From the NCBI GenBank assembly GCA_965115835.1, contig OZ220471.1:1426001-1490000 (forward strand): a DNA stretch of 64,000 bases, given 5' to 3'. The notes below the pieces were generated by a model. That model saw only the letters and a program-made list of their open reading frames with translations, did no database searches and had not been told where the DNA came from. Numbering within the stretch: the stretch's first letter is position 1; each line of letters starts with the position of its first letter. Below are positions 1 to 9,245 of the stretch, piece after piece. This DNA comes from Foliamicus sp965115835 (lineage in GTDB: Bacteria; Pseudomonadota; Gammaproteobacteria; Steroidobacterales; Foliamicaceae). A program made the translations under genes and the position numbers.

Positions 1-1
1 C

Positions 2-406
2 GGGGAACTGTACCGACTGGACAGCCTCGACCACGACATACAGGACGAATACCACAACATCACGCGCTTCATCGTACTGGCGAGGGACAAGAACGACGAG
101 CCGCCGGATGCCGACGCCAAGTACATCACGGCGCTGTGGTTCCAACTGCGCAGCGTGCCCGCGGCCCTGTACAAGGCGCTTGGCGCATTTGCCACGAATT
201 ACGTCAACCTCACCAGGCTGGAGAGCTACATCGGCACGCGGCACTTCGACCGGGCGCGCTTCTACGCGGAAGTCGAGGGGCACGAAACACACGATCCGGT
301 GCGCTCGGCGCTGGAGGAAGTCAGGTATTTCACCGACAGGGTCCGGGTGCTCGGGAGTTTCCCGCAGCACCCGTTCAGACAGCAACAGAACAAGGCATTA
401 AGATAG
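2..406 (+). CDS. pheA: Prephenate dehydratase, C-terminal part (cut by window start)
   Basis: The frame is open from the window edge and ends at TAG 404-406, giving about 134 residues. The end of the catalytic domain is visible (HNITRFIVLAR, with the family Thr-Arg-Phe), followed by an ACT domain (GALxK-like stretch VPAALYKALGAFA, then NLTRLESY). Prephenate dehydratase converts prephenate to phenylpyruvate for phenylalanine synthesis, and the ACT domain binds phenylalanine for feedback control. The usual ESRP motif reads ESYI here; an ESY form occurs in the subgroup common in alphaproteobacteria. The N-terminal catalytic part lies outside the window. The next gene starts 37 bases downstream on the same strand. 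Confidence 0.9.
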   Translation, partial: GELYRLDSLDHDIQDEYHNITRFIVLARDKNDEPPDADAKYITALWFQLRSVPAALYKALGAFATNYVNLTRLESYIGTRHFDRARFYAEVEGHETHDPVRSALEEVRYFTDRVRVLGSFPQHPFRQQQNKALR

Positions 407-443
407 GCGCCACAGTTGCAGACAGACGACGAATACACGCAAC

Positions 444-755
444 ATGCATAAACTTCTTGTCACGTATACACGCCCGGACGACATCGACGCATTCGAGAAG
501 CACTTTCGCGATGTGCATCTGCCGATGGTGCGCAAGATCCCGAGGCTGAAGAAGCTCGTTATCAATCGGATCACGGGCAACGACAGCGGCGGGCCACCCT
601 CGCTGTATTTGCTGGCGGGGCTTCAGTTCGGGCCGAGGAAGGATTACGAAGCGGCCATGCGCTCGAAGGAAAACATCGCGGCAGGCAGGGACGCCATGGC
701 GTTCTGCCGCGCCACGGGCTCCAGGGTCGAAGTGCTCATCGCCCATGAAGACTGA
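444..755 (+). CDS. EthD-like small protein (103 aa)
   Basis: This encodes 103 residues with the EthD-type pattern: an N-terminal beta strand (KLLVTYTRPDD), then EKHFRDVHLPMVRKIPRLKK, where the F..H...H.P...KIP arrangement is characteristic of the dimeric alpha/beta-barrel fold, and a second strand block near VEVLIAHED. EthD-fold proteins are small soluble accessory or degradative proteins; many have no assigned reaction. It sits between pheA and a ThDP enzyme on the same strand, so a shared transcript is likely. A role next to the ThDP enzyme is inference from position only. Confidence 0.8.
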   Translation: MHKLLVTYTRPDDIDAFEKHFRDVHLPMVRKIPRLKKLVINRITGNDSGGPPSLYLLAGLQFGPRKDYEAAMRSKENIAAGRDAMAFCRATGSRVEVLIAHED

Positions 756-822
756 AGCTGCAACCGGAAAGAAAGCTCGCCAGGAACGGCGGCGGGTTGC
801 GCCTTCCTCGACAGGAACCGGA

Positions 823-2451
823 ATGAGCGGGCGGATGACGGGCGGCGAAGCGCTGGTGCGCTCGGTGCTGGCGCATGACGTGGATACCGTGTTCGGATTG
901 CCCGGAGGCCAGACTTACGGCCTTTTCGACGCCCTGGCGCAACACCAGCGCCCCGTCGAAGTGATCCATTCGCGCCACGAGCAGGGCGCTGGCTACATGG
1001 CCATGGGATACGCCGCCTCAACCGGGCGTTGCGGGGTGTTCAGCGTTGTGCCGGGCCCAGGCGTGCTCAATTCGGGCGCTGCGCTGTGTACCGCGTACGC
1101 CGCCGGCTCGCGCGTGCTCTGCCTGGCGGGTCAGGTTCCCTCCCGGCATATCGATGAGGGTTGGGGCCTGCTGCACGAAATCCACGACCAGATCGGGATC
1201 CTCAAGGGGCTGACCAAGTGGGCGGAGCGCATATCGAGCGGCGCCGATGCGCCCGGGCGGGTAGCCGAGGCCTTCCGGCAGCTCCATACCGGAGCGCCCC
1301 TGCCCGTGGCGCTGGAGATGGCCCCCGATGTCATGGAGGGAGAGAGCGAGGTGGCGCTGCTGGAGCCGGCTTGCTCCTATCCTGCCCACGAAGCCGACCC
1401 GGATGCGCTGAAGCAGGCGGCCCGCATTCTGGGCAGGGCCCAAAATCCTCTCATCATTGCCGGCCCCGGCGCGCTGGATGCCCCGGTGGAATTGTTGCGC
1501 GTTGCGGAGATGCTGCAGGCGCCCGCGGCCGCCCACTTCAACGCCAAGGGAGTGATTGACGAACGCCACTACCTGGGAATCGGTTTTCCGGAAGCGCACT
1601 CCCTTTGGGGCGAGGCCGACGCGGTGCTGGCGGTGGGCACGCGGTTCACCGAACCGGAGCTGGAGTGGGGGCTGGACGCAGCGCTACCGGTGGTGCGGCT
1701 GGATGCGGACCGCACCGCATTCTCGCGTGGGCGCGCGCCCAGCGTGGCCTTGCATGCCGATGCCGGCGCCGGACTGAGCGGGCTGGCCGAGGCCTTGCGA
1801 GGCGCCAATCGCAAGCGCGAGTCGCGCAAGAAGGAACTGCTGGGGCTGAAGCGTCGTTTCGAGAAGGAATACCGCCGCCACAATGCACCGCAGACAGAGG
1901 TGCTCAAGGTGATCCGCGAAGAACTGCCGGAAGACGGATTCCTGGTGGACGAAGCGACGCAAATGGCCTACACCTCGTGGTTCGCGTTCCCCTCCTACCG
2001 CGCGCGGCATTTCATAAGCAGCAACTACCAGGGCAACCTGGGGTTCGGCTATCCGACCGCCCTGGGCGTGCAGGCAGCGCATCGCGACCGAAAGGTGGTC
2101 GCGATCTCCGGTGACGGAGGTTTCCTCTATGCGGGCGCCGAAATGGCGACTGCCGTTCGCCACGGTCTCAACGTGGTGGTGATCGTGTTCAACAACGACG
2201 CTTACGGCAACGTTCGTCGCGATCAGGCGCAACGCTATTCGGGGCGGGTGATCGCCTCCGAGCTCACCAACCCCGATTTCAAGGCCATGGCCGAATCATT
2301 CGGCCTGGGGGCCTGGCGGGCGCATACACCCGAACAACTGCGCGCCGCGCTGCGCGAAGCGTTCGAGGCCGGGGCGCCCGGACTGATCGAGATGCCGGTC
2401 AGCGAAATGCCCAGTCCCTGGCCCTACCTCCTGCTGCCGCGGATCCGATAG
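823..2451 (+). CDS. Thiamine diphosphate-dependent enzyme, acetolactate synthase/benzoylformate decarboxylase family
   Basis: The protein has 542 residues in three domains. The N-terminal PYR domain carries GLPGGQ and the catalytic-type glutamate in HEQGAGYMA (about residue 53). A central FAD/Rossmann-like domain follows. The C-terminal PP domain has the ThDP/Mg motif from GDGG (near 430) to NND (near 457). Such enzymes join or decarboxylate 2-oxo acids. The frame is open back to ATG 745, which would overlap the EthD gene, but ATG 823 has an AGGAAC ribosome site and starts right at the conserved GEALVRSVL segment. No small regulatory subunit gene is nearby, so biosynthetic acetolactate synthase is unlikely. 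The substrate cannot be told from sequence. Confidence 0.85.
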   Translation: MSGRMTGGEALVRSVLAHDVDTVFGLPGGQTYGLFDALAQHQRPVEVIHSRHEQGAGYMAMGYAASTGRCGVFSVVPGPGVLNSGAALCTAYAAGSRVLCLAGQVPSRHIDEGWGLLHEIHDQIGILKGLTKWAERISSGADAPGRVAEAFRQLHTGAPLPVALEMAPDVMEGESEVALLEPACSYPAHEADPDALKQAARILGRAQNPLIIAGPGALDAPVELLRVAEMLQAPAAAHFNAKGVIDERHYLGIGFPEAHSLWGEADAVLAVGTRFTEPELEWGLDAALPVVRLDADRTAFSRGRAPSVALHADAGAGLSGLAEALRGANRKRESRKKELLGLKRRFEKEYRRHNAPQTEVLKVIREELPEDGFLVDEATQMAYTSWFAFPSYRARHFISSNYQGNLGFGYPTALGVQAAHRDRKVVAISGDGGFLYAGAEMATAVRHGLNVVVIVFNNDAYGNVRRDQAQRYSGRVIASELTNPDFKAMAESFGLGAWRAHTPEQLRAALREAFEAGAPGLIEMPVSEMPSPWPYLLLPRIR

Positions 2452-2509
2452 CCCGCGGGGCGAGTGGCGCTTGTCGAGAGGCGTCCGCCTTGCTGGCGGC
2501 CATGCCACG

Positions 2510-3472
2510 TCACAACATGCGCGGGAGCGGCGGGAGCGTGTGAATTTCCAGCGCCGTGGTCACCGAGCGGGTGGCCAGGACCGGCACGCCGGCGCTGCGG
2601 GCCGTCTCCTCCAGGGCAGCATGCTGCACGCTGAGCGTATAGCGGCTCGCAGGCGCAAGCGCCGAGGCCGGAATTACCCTCTCGGTATCGGAATACAGCA
2701 TGAAGCGCTGGCCCTGAAACGGCCGGCCGCTGTGATCCGCCCGGTAATCGCCCTCGTCGCGCAGGGCCACGAAGATCAGGTCGTCGCAGATCTCGCGAGG
2801 ATCCGCGCGGCCGGATGCGAAGGGCGTGTACTTCACGACCAGATCCTGCATGGGGTCGATGCGGTCGGCGACCACGGCCCGGCCGTCCTGTTTCAGCCAC
2901 ACGGCGGGACGGGCCGGAAACTCGCCCTCGCCAAGCCGGATACGGGCGGAAACGGGTTCATCGGCGCCCGGGGGACGGTAGCGGAAAACGTATTCCCCGC
3001 TGGGCCATTCCGTGTCCAGTTCGGCCTCGCTGTCGTAACGGCGCTCTCCCCGCACCCGCAGAATCTGGTCCTGGCCAGGGCCCACCGCCCCGCGCTGGTC
3101 GTTGAAAGCAACTTCGCGTCCATCAGGCCGAACCAGTGTGGCCTCGCCCAGCGGCGTGTCGTCGGCCAGAACGATCTCCGCGAAGAAGGAGTAATGCTGC
3201 CGCTGGGGAGCGCGTTCGCCCGCCTGCTCGAAATCGGCGCTCTTGCCGACCACTGCGAAATTCACGTCGCGTGTCTGGGCGCCGGCTTCGCCCGGCGCCC
3301 ACAAGGCGGCGCCGGAGAGCAAGGCAGCAAAGGCAGCCGCCAGACGGCCCCGGCTGCCTGATCTTCGCTCGCAGCGAAGGCGAGGATATTCCGGCCCGCG
3401 CCGGAGAACGGCCAGCTCCCGTTCCCGGCGGCGTGGACGCGGCGAGGCCCTCCCTCCCGGCCTACCTGCCAA
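2510..3472 (-). CDS. Unrecognised exported protein downstream of TonB receptor
   Basis: About 320 residues. I do not recognise a family. An arginine-rich segment precedes a hydrophobic stretch (LAAAFAALLSGAALW) ending AGA-Q, which looks like a signal peptide, so the mature part is probably periplasmic. The rest is polar and beta-rich with paired phrases such as DTEWPSGEYVFRYRPP, suggesting an Ig- or carbohydrate-binding-like fold (weak inference). The start is uncertain. The only non-ATG start in a sensible place is TTG at 3472, overlapping the stop of the upstream TonB receptor; it would give an unusually long n-region. The shared strand and overlap imply co-expression with the receptor. Confidence 0.6.
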   Translation of the reverse strand: MAGRPGGRASPRPRRRERELAVLRRGPEYPRLRCERRSGSRGRLAAAFAALLSGAALWAPGEAGAQTRDVNFAVVGKSADFEQAGERAPQRQHYSFFAEIVLADDTPLGEATLVRPDGREVAFNDQRGAVGPGQDQILRVRGERRYDSEAELDTEWPSGEYVFRYRPPGADEPVSARIRLGEGEFPARPAVWLKQDGRAVVADRIDPMQDLVVKYTPFASGRADPREICDDLIFVALRDEGDYRADHSGRPFQGQRFMLYSDTERVIPASALAPASRYTLSVQHAALEETARSAGVPVLATRSVTTALEIHTLPPLPRML

Positions 3473-5879
3473 ATCGGTAGTTGGCCTTGACGCCCCAGAT
3501 GCGGGGATGCGGACGCAGCCGGAAGCCGCTGAAACCGAAGTTCTCGCCGGTTCCCGTGAAGTATTTCTCGTCCGTGACATTCTCCACATAGGCCACGACT
3601 TCCCAGCACTCGTTCACATGCACACCCACCCGCAGGTTGAAGATGTCCGCCTTCGGAGTGCGGAAGGGGTAACCATCGGTGCGACTGGGCATCTGCGCAA
3701 TCCAATCCTCCCTGGTCAGCGGGTCGCGATAGATCGTCACGCCACTGGTCTGCAGATAGGTCACGTCCTCGATCGTGGAGAACTGCGAATCCTTGTAGAT
3801 CCACTCCAGGCGCGCCCAGCCGTCCCATGAACCCAGGACGAACCCATAGTCCGCGGTCATGTTCCAGGTCAGTTCCGGCGCCCGCGGAAGCGGTTCGCCC
3901 TTGAGGTTCACGAACAGGTTGCCGCTCAGGCGCGCCACATCGTCGCTCAGGATCTCGGTATCGACCACACCGATCCCGGCGGAAATCGTCAACTGGTCGG
4001 TCACCAATGCCGCCAGTTCGGCTTCCAGGCCAGTGGCGCGCGCTTTCTGCACATTGACGGTCAGTTCCACGTTGGAGGTGGCGTCCCCCGGCACCAGAAA
4101 GAAGAAGGTTTCCAGCTGCAAATCCCTCCAGTCCAGCAAAAAGCCCGCAGTGTTGAAGCGAACCCGTCCGTCGAACAGCTCGGACTTGACGCCCACCTCG
4201 TAATTGGTCAGGACTTCGGGTTCGAAAGTCTCGATCACGGCCGATTCGTCCTGGCCGTTACGGCCCAGCGAGAAGCCGCCAGCCTTGTAGCCCCGCGACA
4301 CCGTGGCGTAGACCGTGGCGTTTTCCGCCAGATCGTACGACAGCGCAATCCGGGGCGACAGGTCGCTGAAGGTTCCATCCTTGCCAATTTCGGCAGTCGA
4401 AACCTTGTCGTTGGGCCAGCGGGGGGCGCCTGAGGGACCGAGGGGATAGTGGGTGGTGGTTACGTCGTCCGACGTGTAACGACCGCCCAGGGTGAAATCG
4501 AAGCGATCGCTCAGGCGCCAGGTCACATCCGTGAACACCGCGATGCTGGTCAACTCGAAGCCGTCCGTGCTGCAGCCCAGGCAGAACGGCCGCCCGAACA
4601 CACTGTTGAGGGCGACAGGAGGCAGGGAGCCGATCCCGGCATGGTCCACGCCGTTTACCACCGTGGTGGTTCCCAGTTGCACGTTGCTGTCGATTTCCTT
4701 CTTGTCGCGAGCATACATCGCGCCGATGGTCCAGTCGTGGGAATCGCCCGTCATGTCGAGGCGCAATTCGGTGCTGAACGATGTGCCTTCGCGGGTCTGC
4801 TCGCGGAATATGACATGTTCGGGAAGCAGGTCGTTATCGAACAGGCGGTCGGTATCGGTATCGATCCAGCCGGTAACCCAACTGAGTCTGGTCGTGCCGG
4901 AGAGCTCGCGGGCGAGCTTGAGGATGGCGAGGCTGGTTGTGTTGTCGTTCTTCTCGCCGATGGCCGAGCGCGCGGTCTTGTTGCGGTTGTCCGGCCAGAA
5001 GCCCGTGCCGGGATCCACCGGAGCCCGCAGGCCGCCCGTGGGTCCGCGAAACAGGAAAGTCGCCACGGAGTCGGAATCCCAAACGCCGGAAGGCACGTTC
5101 TCGTCATGCCCTTGCTGCTCGTCGCTGTGCATCAGCATGAGATCCACGACCGTGACGTCGTCCGGCAGCCAGCGTGCGGATACCCGGCCCATGATGTACT
5201 CGTGCCCGGAATCGCCGCCGCCGGGAACGATATTCTCGACGAGGCCACCGGAATCCTCGTAGTACAACACGCCGCGCAGCATGAAGTTGTCCGAAACCGG
5301 CAGGTTGACCATGCTGCTCACGTCGTATTGTTCGGCAGCGCCCTCGAATGTCCGGAAGCCTGCCGAAACGCTGGCGTCGTATTCGGGCTGCGGCTTGCGC
5401 GTGGTCAGGTTGAGCGCGCCGCCCACCGCGTTACGCCCGAACCAGGTGCCCTGCGGGCCGCGCAACACTTCGATGCGCTCGAGATCCTGCAACTGCGGGT
5501 TGATCGTGCCCTGACCCACCGACGCCACGCTGAACTCGTCCAGGTACACGCCGATGGACTGAATGAAGGAACTCTCGTCGGTGTTGATATTGCTGATCCC
5601 GCGCATCGCGATGCTGATGCCGCGGGAGCCCACCTGACCGTCTTCGGTATAGCTCACGTTGGGCGTGAGGTTGAGGTATTGGGCCGCCTCGGTGATGTTG
5701 GCGAGCTCAAGCGCCTCGCCGGCAAAAGCCGTCACTGCCACAGGCACTTCCTGAAGGCTCTGTTCGCGTCGCTGCGCGGTCACCACGATTTCTTCCAGCA
5801 CCATACTGTCCTGGGCCGGAGCTGACGGTGCGAGCAGCAGGATCGCCACAAATCCGGCTGCAATGCTGCCTTTGCTCAT
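3462..5879 (-). CDS. TonB-dependent outer-membrane receptor (805 aa)
   Basis: The start is fixed by GGAGGAAAAG eight to ten bases before ATG 5879; an in-frame ATG further up lacks such a site. A signal peptide (AAGFVAILLLAPSAPAQ) is followed by a TonB box-like EEIVVTAQRR, a plug domain (VPVAVTAF to NAVGGALNLTTRKP with the LRGPQGTWFG motif) and a 22-strand barrel ending in R after YRFG. This is the FecA/CirA-type layout common in receptors for siderophores, vitamin B12, carbohydrates or aromatic ligands. The ligand is unknown. The adjacent exported protein and two MFS carriers on the same strand suggest one uptake pathway across both membranes. Confidence 0.92.
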   Translation of the reverse strand: MSKGSIAAGFVAILLLAPSAPAQDSMVLEEIVVTAQRREQSLQEVPVAVTAFAGEALELANITEAAQYLNLTPNVSYTEDGQVGSRGISIAMRGISNINTDESSFIQSIGVYLDEFSVASVGQGTINPQLQDLERIEVLRGPQGTWFGRNAVGGALNLTTRKPQPEYDASVSAGFRTFEGAAEQYDVSSMVNLPVSDNFMLRGVLYYEDSGGLVENIVPGGGDSGHEYIMGRVSARWLPDDVTVVDLMLMHSDEQQGHDENVPSGVWDSDSVATFLFRGPTGGLRAPVDPGTGFWPDNRNKTARSAIGEKNDNTTSLAILKLARELSGTTRLSWVTGWIDTDTDRLFDNDLLPEHVIFREQTREGTSFSTELRLDMTGDSHDWTIGAMYARDKKEIDSNVQLGTTTVVNGVDHAGIGSLPPVALNSVFGRPFCLGCSTDGFELTSIAVFTDVTWRLSDRFDFTLGGRYTSDDVTTTHYPLGPSGAPRWPNDKVSTAEIGKDGTFSDLSPRIALSYDLAENATVYATVSRGYKAGGFSLGRNGQDESAVIETFEPEVLTNYEVGVKSELFDGRVRFNTAGFLLDWRDLQLETFFFLVPGDATSNVELTVNVQKARATGLEAELAALVTDQLTISAGIGVVDTEILSDDVARLSGNLFVNLKGEPLPRAPELTWNMTADYGFVLGSWDGWARLEWIYKDSQFSTIEDVTYLQTSGVTIYRDPLTREDWIAQMPSRTDGYPFRTPKADIFNLRVGVHVNECWEVVAYVENVTDEKYFTGTGENFGFSGFRLRPHPRIWGVKANYRFGR

Positions 5880-6157
5880 CTGCTTTTCCTCCTGGGGTCC
5901 AAGGCCCCCCGATTCATGTGAGACCTTCATTTCCAATCGTAACACTTCCGGCCCCGCAGGAGAACACGGCCCTGTTGGAAATTCAGGGCGCGGTCGTCAC
6001 GCCATGGCGGCCGGCGCCAGCGGGTCCCCCGCTCGCAGCGGACGCAAGAGACGGAAGCCCGAAACGTCTGCCCCCTCGCAGCGGACGGCAAGATGTCTGT
6101 GCGGCGGCCGGAAGCGGTCGCTGCCGGCGCATCGGGCGCCCGCCGCAATCCCGCACG

Positions 6158-7510
6158 CTATTGCGAGATGTCCTCCAGGCGCTCGCCGGAGCGGACATTG
6201 ACCTGCATCAGGGTGGAAAGGCCGGTCAGCAACAGGCTGGGGAGAACAGTAACGGTGAAGGCCCATTGCCAACCGATGAGTCCCGCCAGCGCCCCCACCA
6301 GCAGCGGATACACGGCAAAGCCCAGATTGATGGCGATCCCGGCCACGAAAGCCACGGCGGTGGCGCGCACCCGGGTCGGGAACACCTCGGCCAGATAGGT
6401 CTGCAGTACGGCGATCGTGCCATAGAAGAAGAAGGTCATGGCCGCCATCAGCGCGATGTCGGCGGCAAGCCCCAGATCGAGCCAGAAGACGGCGGCGGCC
6501 ATGGGGATGGCCAGAAACACCCAGATCGCAACCGTGTTGCGGCGCGTGGTCACGAACTCGCCCACCGCCGACGAGGCCACGTAACCGAGCGCTCCGATGC
6601 CATAGGAAACGCCCACGATCAGGTTGGCGTCCTCGGGGGTGTGGCCGCGCACCTCCTGGAAGAAGACCGGAAAGAAGAATGCGGTTCCGGCATAGGCCCC
6701 GCCAAAAGTCAGCGAAGCGACCCATCCGAGCGCCACGCGGCGGATGTACTGGCGGCTCAACAACAGCGCGATGCGCCGCCGCGCGCTCAGCTGCGCTTCG
6801 GAGGCGGCCGCCCGCGCCTTCCTTTCCTCCAGGAACCGGCGGCTTTCCGGCATGAATCGATACAGCGCGACGGCAACCGGTACGACCAGGAACGCCACCA
6901 TGAACAGCAGGCGCCAGCTTCCGGTCTCGCCCTGAACCGATTCGGCGGACATCAGGCCCAGAGACTCCAGGAATGCGCCCACAACTCGCCCGACCCCGGG
7001 ATTGCCCATCAGTTCGACTGCCAAAAGCCCGCCGATGAACCATCCCAGGGGATAGCCGATCTGGAGGATGCCGGCATTGAAGCCGCGGAAGCGAGCCGGC
7101 GAGGTCTCCACCACATAGGAATTGATGATCGGCACCATGCCGGAACAAAAACACCAGCCGACCATGCGCAGGAAAATGAGCATGGCCAGCGATTCCACCA
7201 GCGAAAACAGCCCGACCATCAGCGCCGACAGGGCCAGGAACACCGTGAACATCATGCGGCGGCCGTAGCGGTCGGTAAGCAGGCCCGCAACCACGATAAA
7301 CAGCGCCGCGGCCAGGAACGAGGCCGAGAGAATGAAGCCGATTTCCAGGTCGCCAATTCCGAATGCCGCCTTGATGGGAGGGATGGCGTAGCCAAAGAAG
7401 GCCTGGTCCATGTTGGCCAGGGTCCAGCCGAACAGGCAGATGCCGAACACCTGGAGAAAATACGGATCGAGCAGGGCGCGCCAGCCCGCCCGGGCGTTGC
7501 TGTCGTTCAT
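6158..7510 (-). CDS. MFS transporter, AAHS/sugar-porter-like (450 aa)
   Basis: Twelve hydrophobic segments can be counted. The MFS loop motif DRYGRRMM follows TM2, and a second copy-like segment (PTRVRATAV) sits between TM8 and TM9. The EV/ETSPARFRG pattern after TM4 resembles aromatic-acid:H+ symporters and sugar porters. It is an inner-membrane proton-coupled carrier of an unidentified small organic compound. GGAGGG five bases before ATG 7510 favours that start over GTG 7516. The gene follows the TonB receptor start after 278 bases that hold no gene I can support. Confidence 0.85.
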   Translation of the reverse strand: MNDSNARAGWRALLDPYFLQVFGICLFGWTLANMDQAFFGYAIPPIKAAFGIGDLEIGFILSASFLAAALFIVVAGLLTDRYGRRMMFTVFLALSALMVGLFSLVESLAMLIFLRMVGWCFCSGMVPIINSYVVETSPARFRGFNAGILQIGYPLGWFIGGLLAVELMGNPGVGRVVGAFLESLGLMSAESVQGETGSWRLLFMVAFLVVPVAVALYRFMPESRRFLEERKARAAASEAQLSARRRIALLLSRQYIRRVALGWVASLTFGGAYAGTAFFFPVFFQEVRGHTPEDANLIVGVSYGIGALGYVASSAVGEFVTTRRNTVAIWVFLAIPMAAAVFWLDLGLAADIALMAAMTFFFYGTIAVLQTYLAEVFPTRVRATAVAFVAGIAINLGFAVYPLLVGALAGLIGWQWAFTVTVLPSLLLTGLSTLMQVNVRSGERLEDISQ

Positions 7511-7600
7511 TTCCACCCTCCGCGGCGCACCCCTGGCGCCACCAGCAAGTTCAGGCCACGCCGTGGCCCGCCGACCGCACCCGAGTCGGTTCCCACGACC

Positions 7601-8968
7601 CTACGCGGCGCCCTGCGCCCGGGCGGCCGCGGCATGGCGCGATTCCCTGAGCGCCAGCGATCCGGCCGCCAGCATTACCAGCAGGTTGGCGCAGCCCACC
7701 ATGACGAAGGGCGCGGCGGGACCGAACCGGTCATAGGCCCACCCGCCCAGCGCGATGAACAGGATGATGCCCAACACGCCACTCAGATTGAAGGCGCCGA
7801 CGACCGTGCCGCGCGCCGCTTTCGGAGCCTCCCGTCCGATCAGTGTGGTAGCGCCCCAGAATGCGCTGATCTGGCCGGCGCCCAGCAGGCACAGCAGCGG
7901 AATCGACCGGGGCGAAAGCAGGTCGTCGCCCACAAGGTACATTCCCAGGTAGCCGAGGGTAGCGACCGCAAAGCTGATGACCAGCGACCACAGCCGGTCG
8001 CGCTTCTCCAGGACAAACCCCAGAATCACGATCCATATCAGGGCGGCGGCCTGGGCGGCGGCAAAGGGCCGCACACTCACTGCCTGGGCCTCGGATCCGA
8101 CCAGCCCCGCCGCCTCGGCCGCAAGCCGCCCCCAGGCGGTCAGAAAACTGCCCAGTATCACCAGATCGCTGCGGGCCACGAAAGCCCCGGCATAGGCGAC
8201 GGCAACACGCGGGTTGGCGATTGCCTCGCGAACGCCCGCACCCAGCAGCTCCCTCACCGGCGGGCGCGCCTCGCGTTTGGTGGGCGCACCCGGTTGCAGG
8301 CCGAAACCCGCAACCAGGGCGGTCATCAACGCCACCGTCGCGACCAGGAACAGTCCCGTGGTCAGAGCCAGATCCTCGGGCAGCGCCAGACGTTCAACCA
8401 GCACTCGCGCGCCATCGCCGAACATGAGCTTGATCAGCACCACGCCGATGCCGGTGAGCGCTCCGGTAACCGCCACCACGCGCCCGCGCGAAATTTCCTG
8501 CGGGTAGTCGGCAAGGATGGCGCCGAGCATCCCGGTGGCCGCGCCAATGCCCACCGCATAGATCGCGCGCGCGCCGAACAGCTGCCACTCCTCGAAGGCC
8601 CAGGCGTGAAACACATAGCTCAGGCCCAGCAGGACCAGCCCGAGGGCGTAGATCTGCCGCCGCCCGATGCGGTCCGCCGCCACCCCCACCAAACCGAACA
8701 CCACCAGCAGTATGAACTCGGTCCACAGCACCAGGGCGCTGATCCACTGTCCCTGGTCCCGGGCCTCGATGCCGAAGTTCTCGCTCAGGACATTGGTCTG
8801 AACGCCGGTAATCGCCGTGAGCAGCCCCACGGTGGTGAATGACACCAAAATCAGCGACCAGCCGTTGGTCAGAGTGAGCCCGGGCACGAGCCACAGACCC
8901 ATCAGGCGCTTGCCGGACGGGTCGTGCTTCAGGTCACGAGCCTGGGCGCCATCCATTCCGAGGGCCAT
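7601..8968 (-). CDS. MFS transporter (455 aa), paralogue of the carrier at 14923-16263
   Basis: Twelve membrane segments, with the motif-A-like loop ADRIGRRQ after TM2. Distinctive phrases (ADYPQEISRGR, LIGREAPKAARGTVVGAF, FGPAAPFVMVGCAN) recur in similar form in the carrier at 14923-16263 (NDYPDEKSRSR, LIGKEAPARGRGSVIGLF, YGPFVMVGVGN), so the two are paralogues. The start at ATG 8968 has GGGGAG upstream; the open frame extends further but without a better site. It lies 90 bases downstream of the AAHS-like carrier gene start and is transcribed toward it. The substrate is unknown. Confidence 0.85.
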   Translation of the reverse strand: MALGMDGAQARDLKHDPSGKRLMGLWLVPGLTLTNGWSLILVSFTTVGLLTAITGVQTNVLSENFGIEARDQGQWISALVLWTEFILLVVFGLVGVAADRIGRRQIYALGLVLLGLSYVFHAWAFEEWQLFGARAIYAVGIGAATGMLGAILADYPQEISRGRVVAVTGALTGIGVVLIKLMFGDGARVLVERLALPEDLALTTGLFLVATVALMTALVAGFGLQPGAPTKREARPPVRELLGAGVREAIANPRVAVAYAGAFVARSDLVILGSFLTAWGRLAAEAAGLVGSEAQAVSVRPFAAAQAAALIWIVILGFVLEKRDRLWSLVISFAVATLGYLGMYLVGDDLLSPRSIPLLCLLGAGQISAFWGATTLIGREAPKAARGTVVGAFNLSGVLGIILFIALGGWAYDRFGPAAPFVMVGCANLLVMLAAGSLALRESRHAAAARAQGAA

Positions 8969-9245
8969 CGGCGCATCGCTCCCCTGACCGGCAAACTGCA
9001 CGGCTTGCGGCCGGCCAGCATCGACCGCAAGCGCGCCTGGAGGCAGTTCCCGGGCCTGACCCCGGATTCTCCGTCGCACCCGGCCTCAGGGAAAGCTGCA
9101 TGCCATTTCCTGTCGTCCAGCCCGTATTCTCGATTGGCAATCCCTGCGGCGACGCCCGGGGATCGGCTTGCCCCTTGCGGCTGCCGGACGACTCCGCCGC
9201 ATCCGCCCGGAATTCCGGAGTCCGGCGGGACCGCCGCGCGCCGCG

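Noticed and set aside
5828..8842. A 1004-codon plus-strand frame across two MFS genes
   Set aside because: The minus strand encodes clear twelve-helix carriers, and the plus-strand product is low-complexity and polar, a codon-bias shadow.
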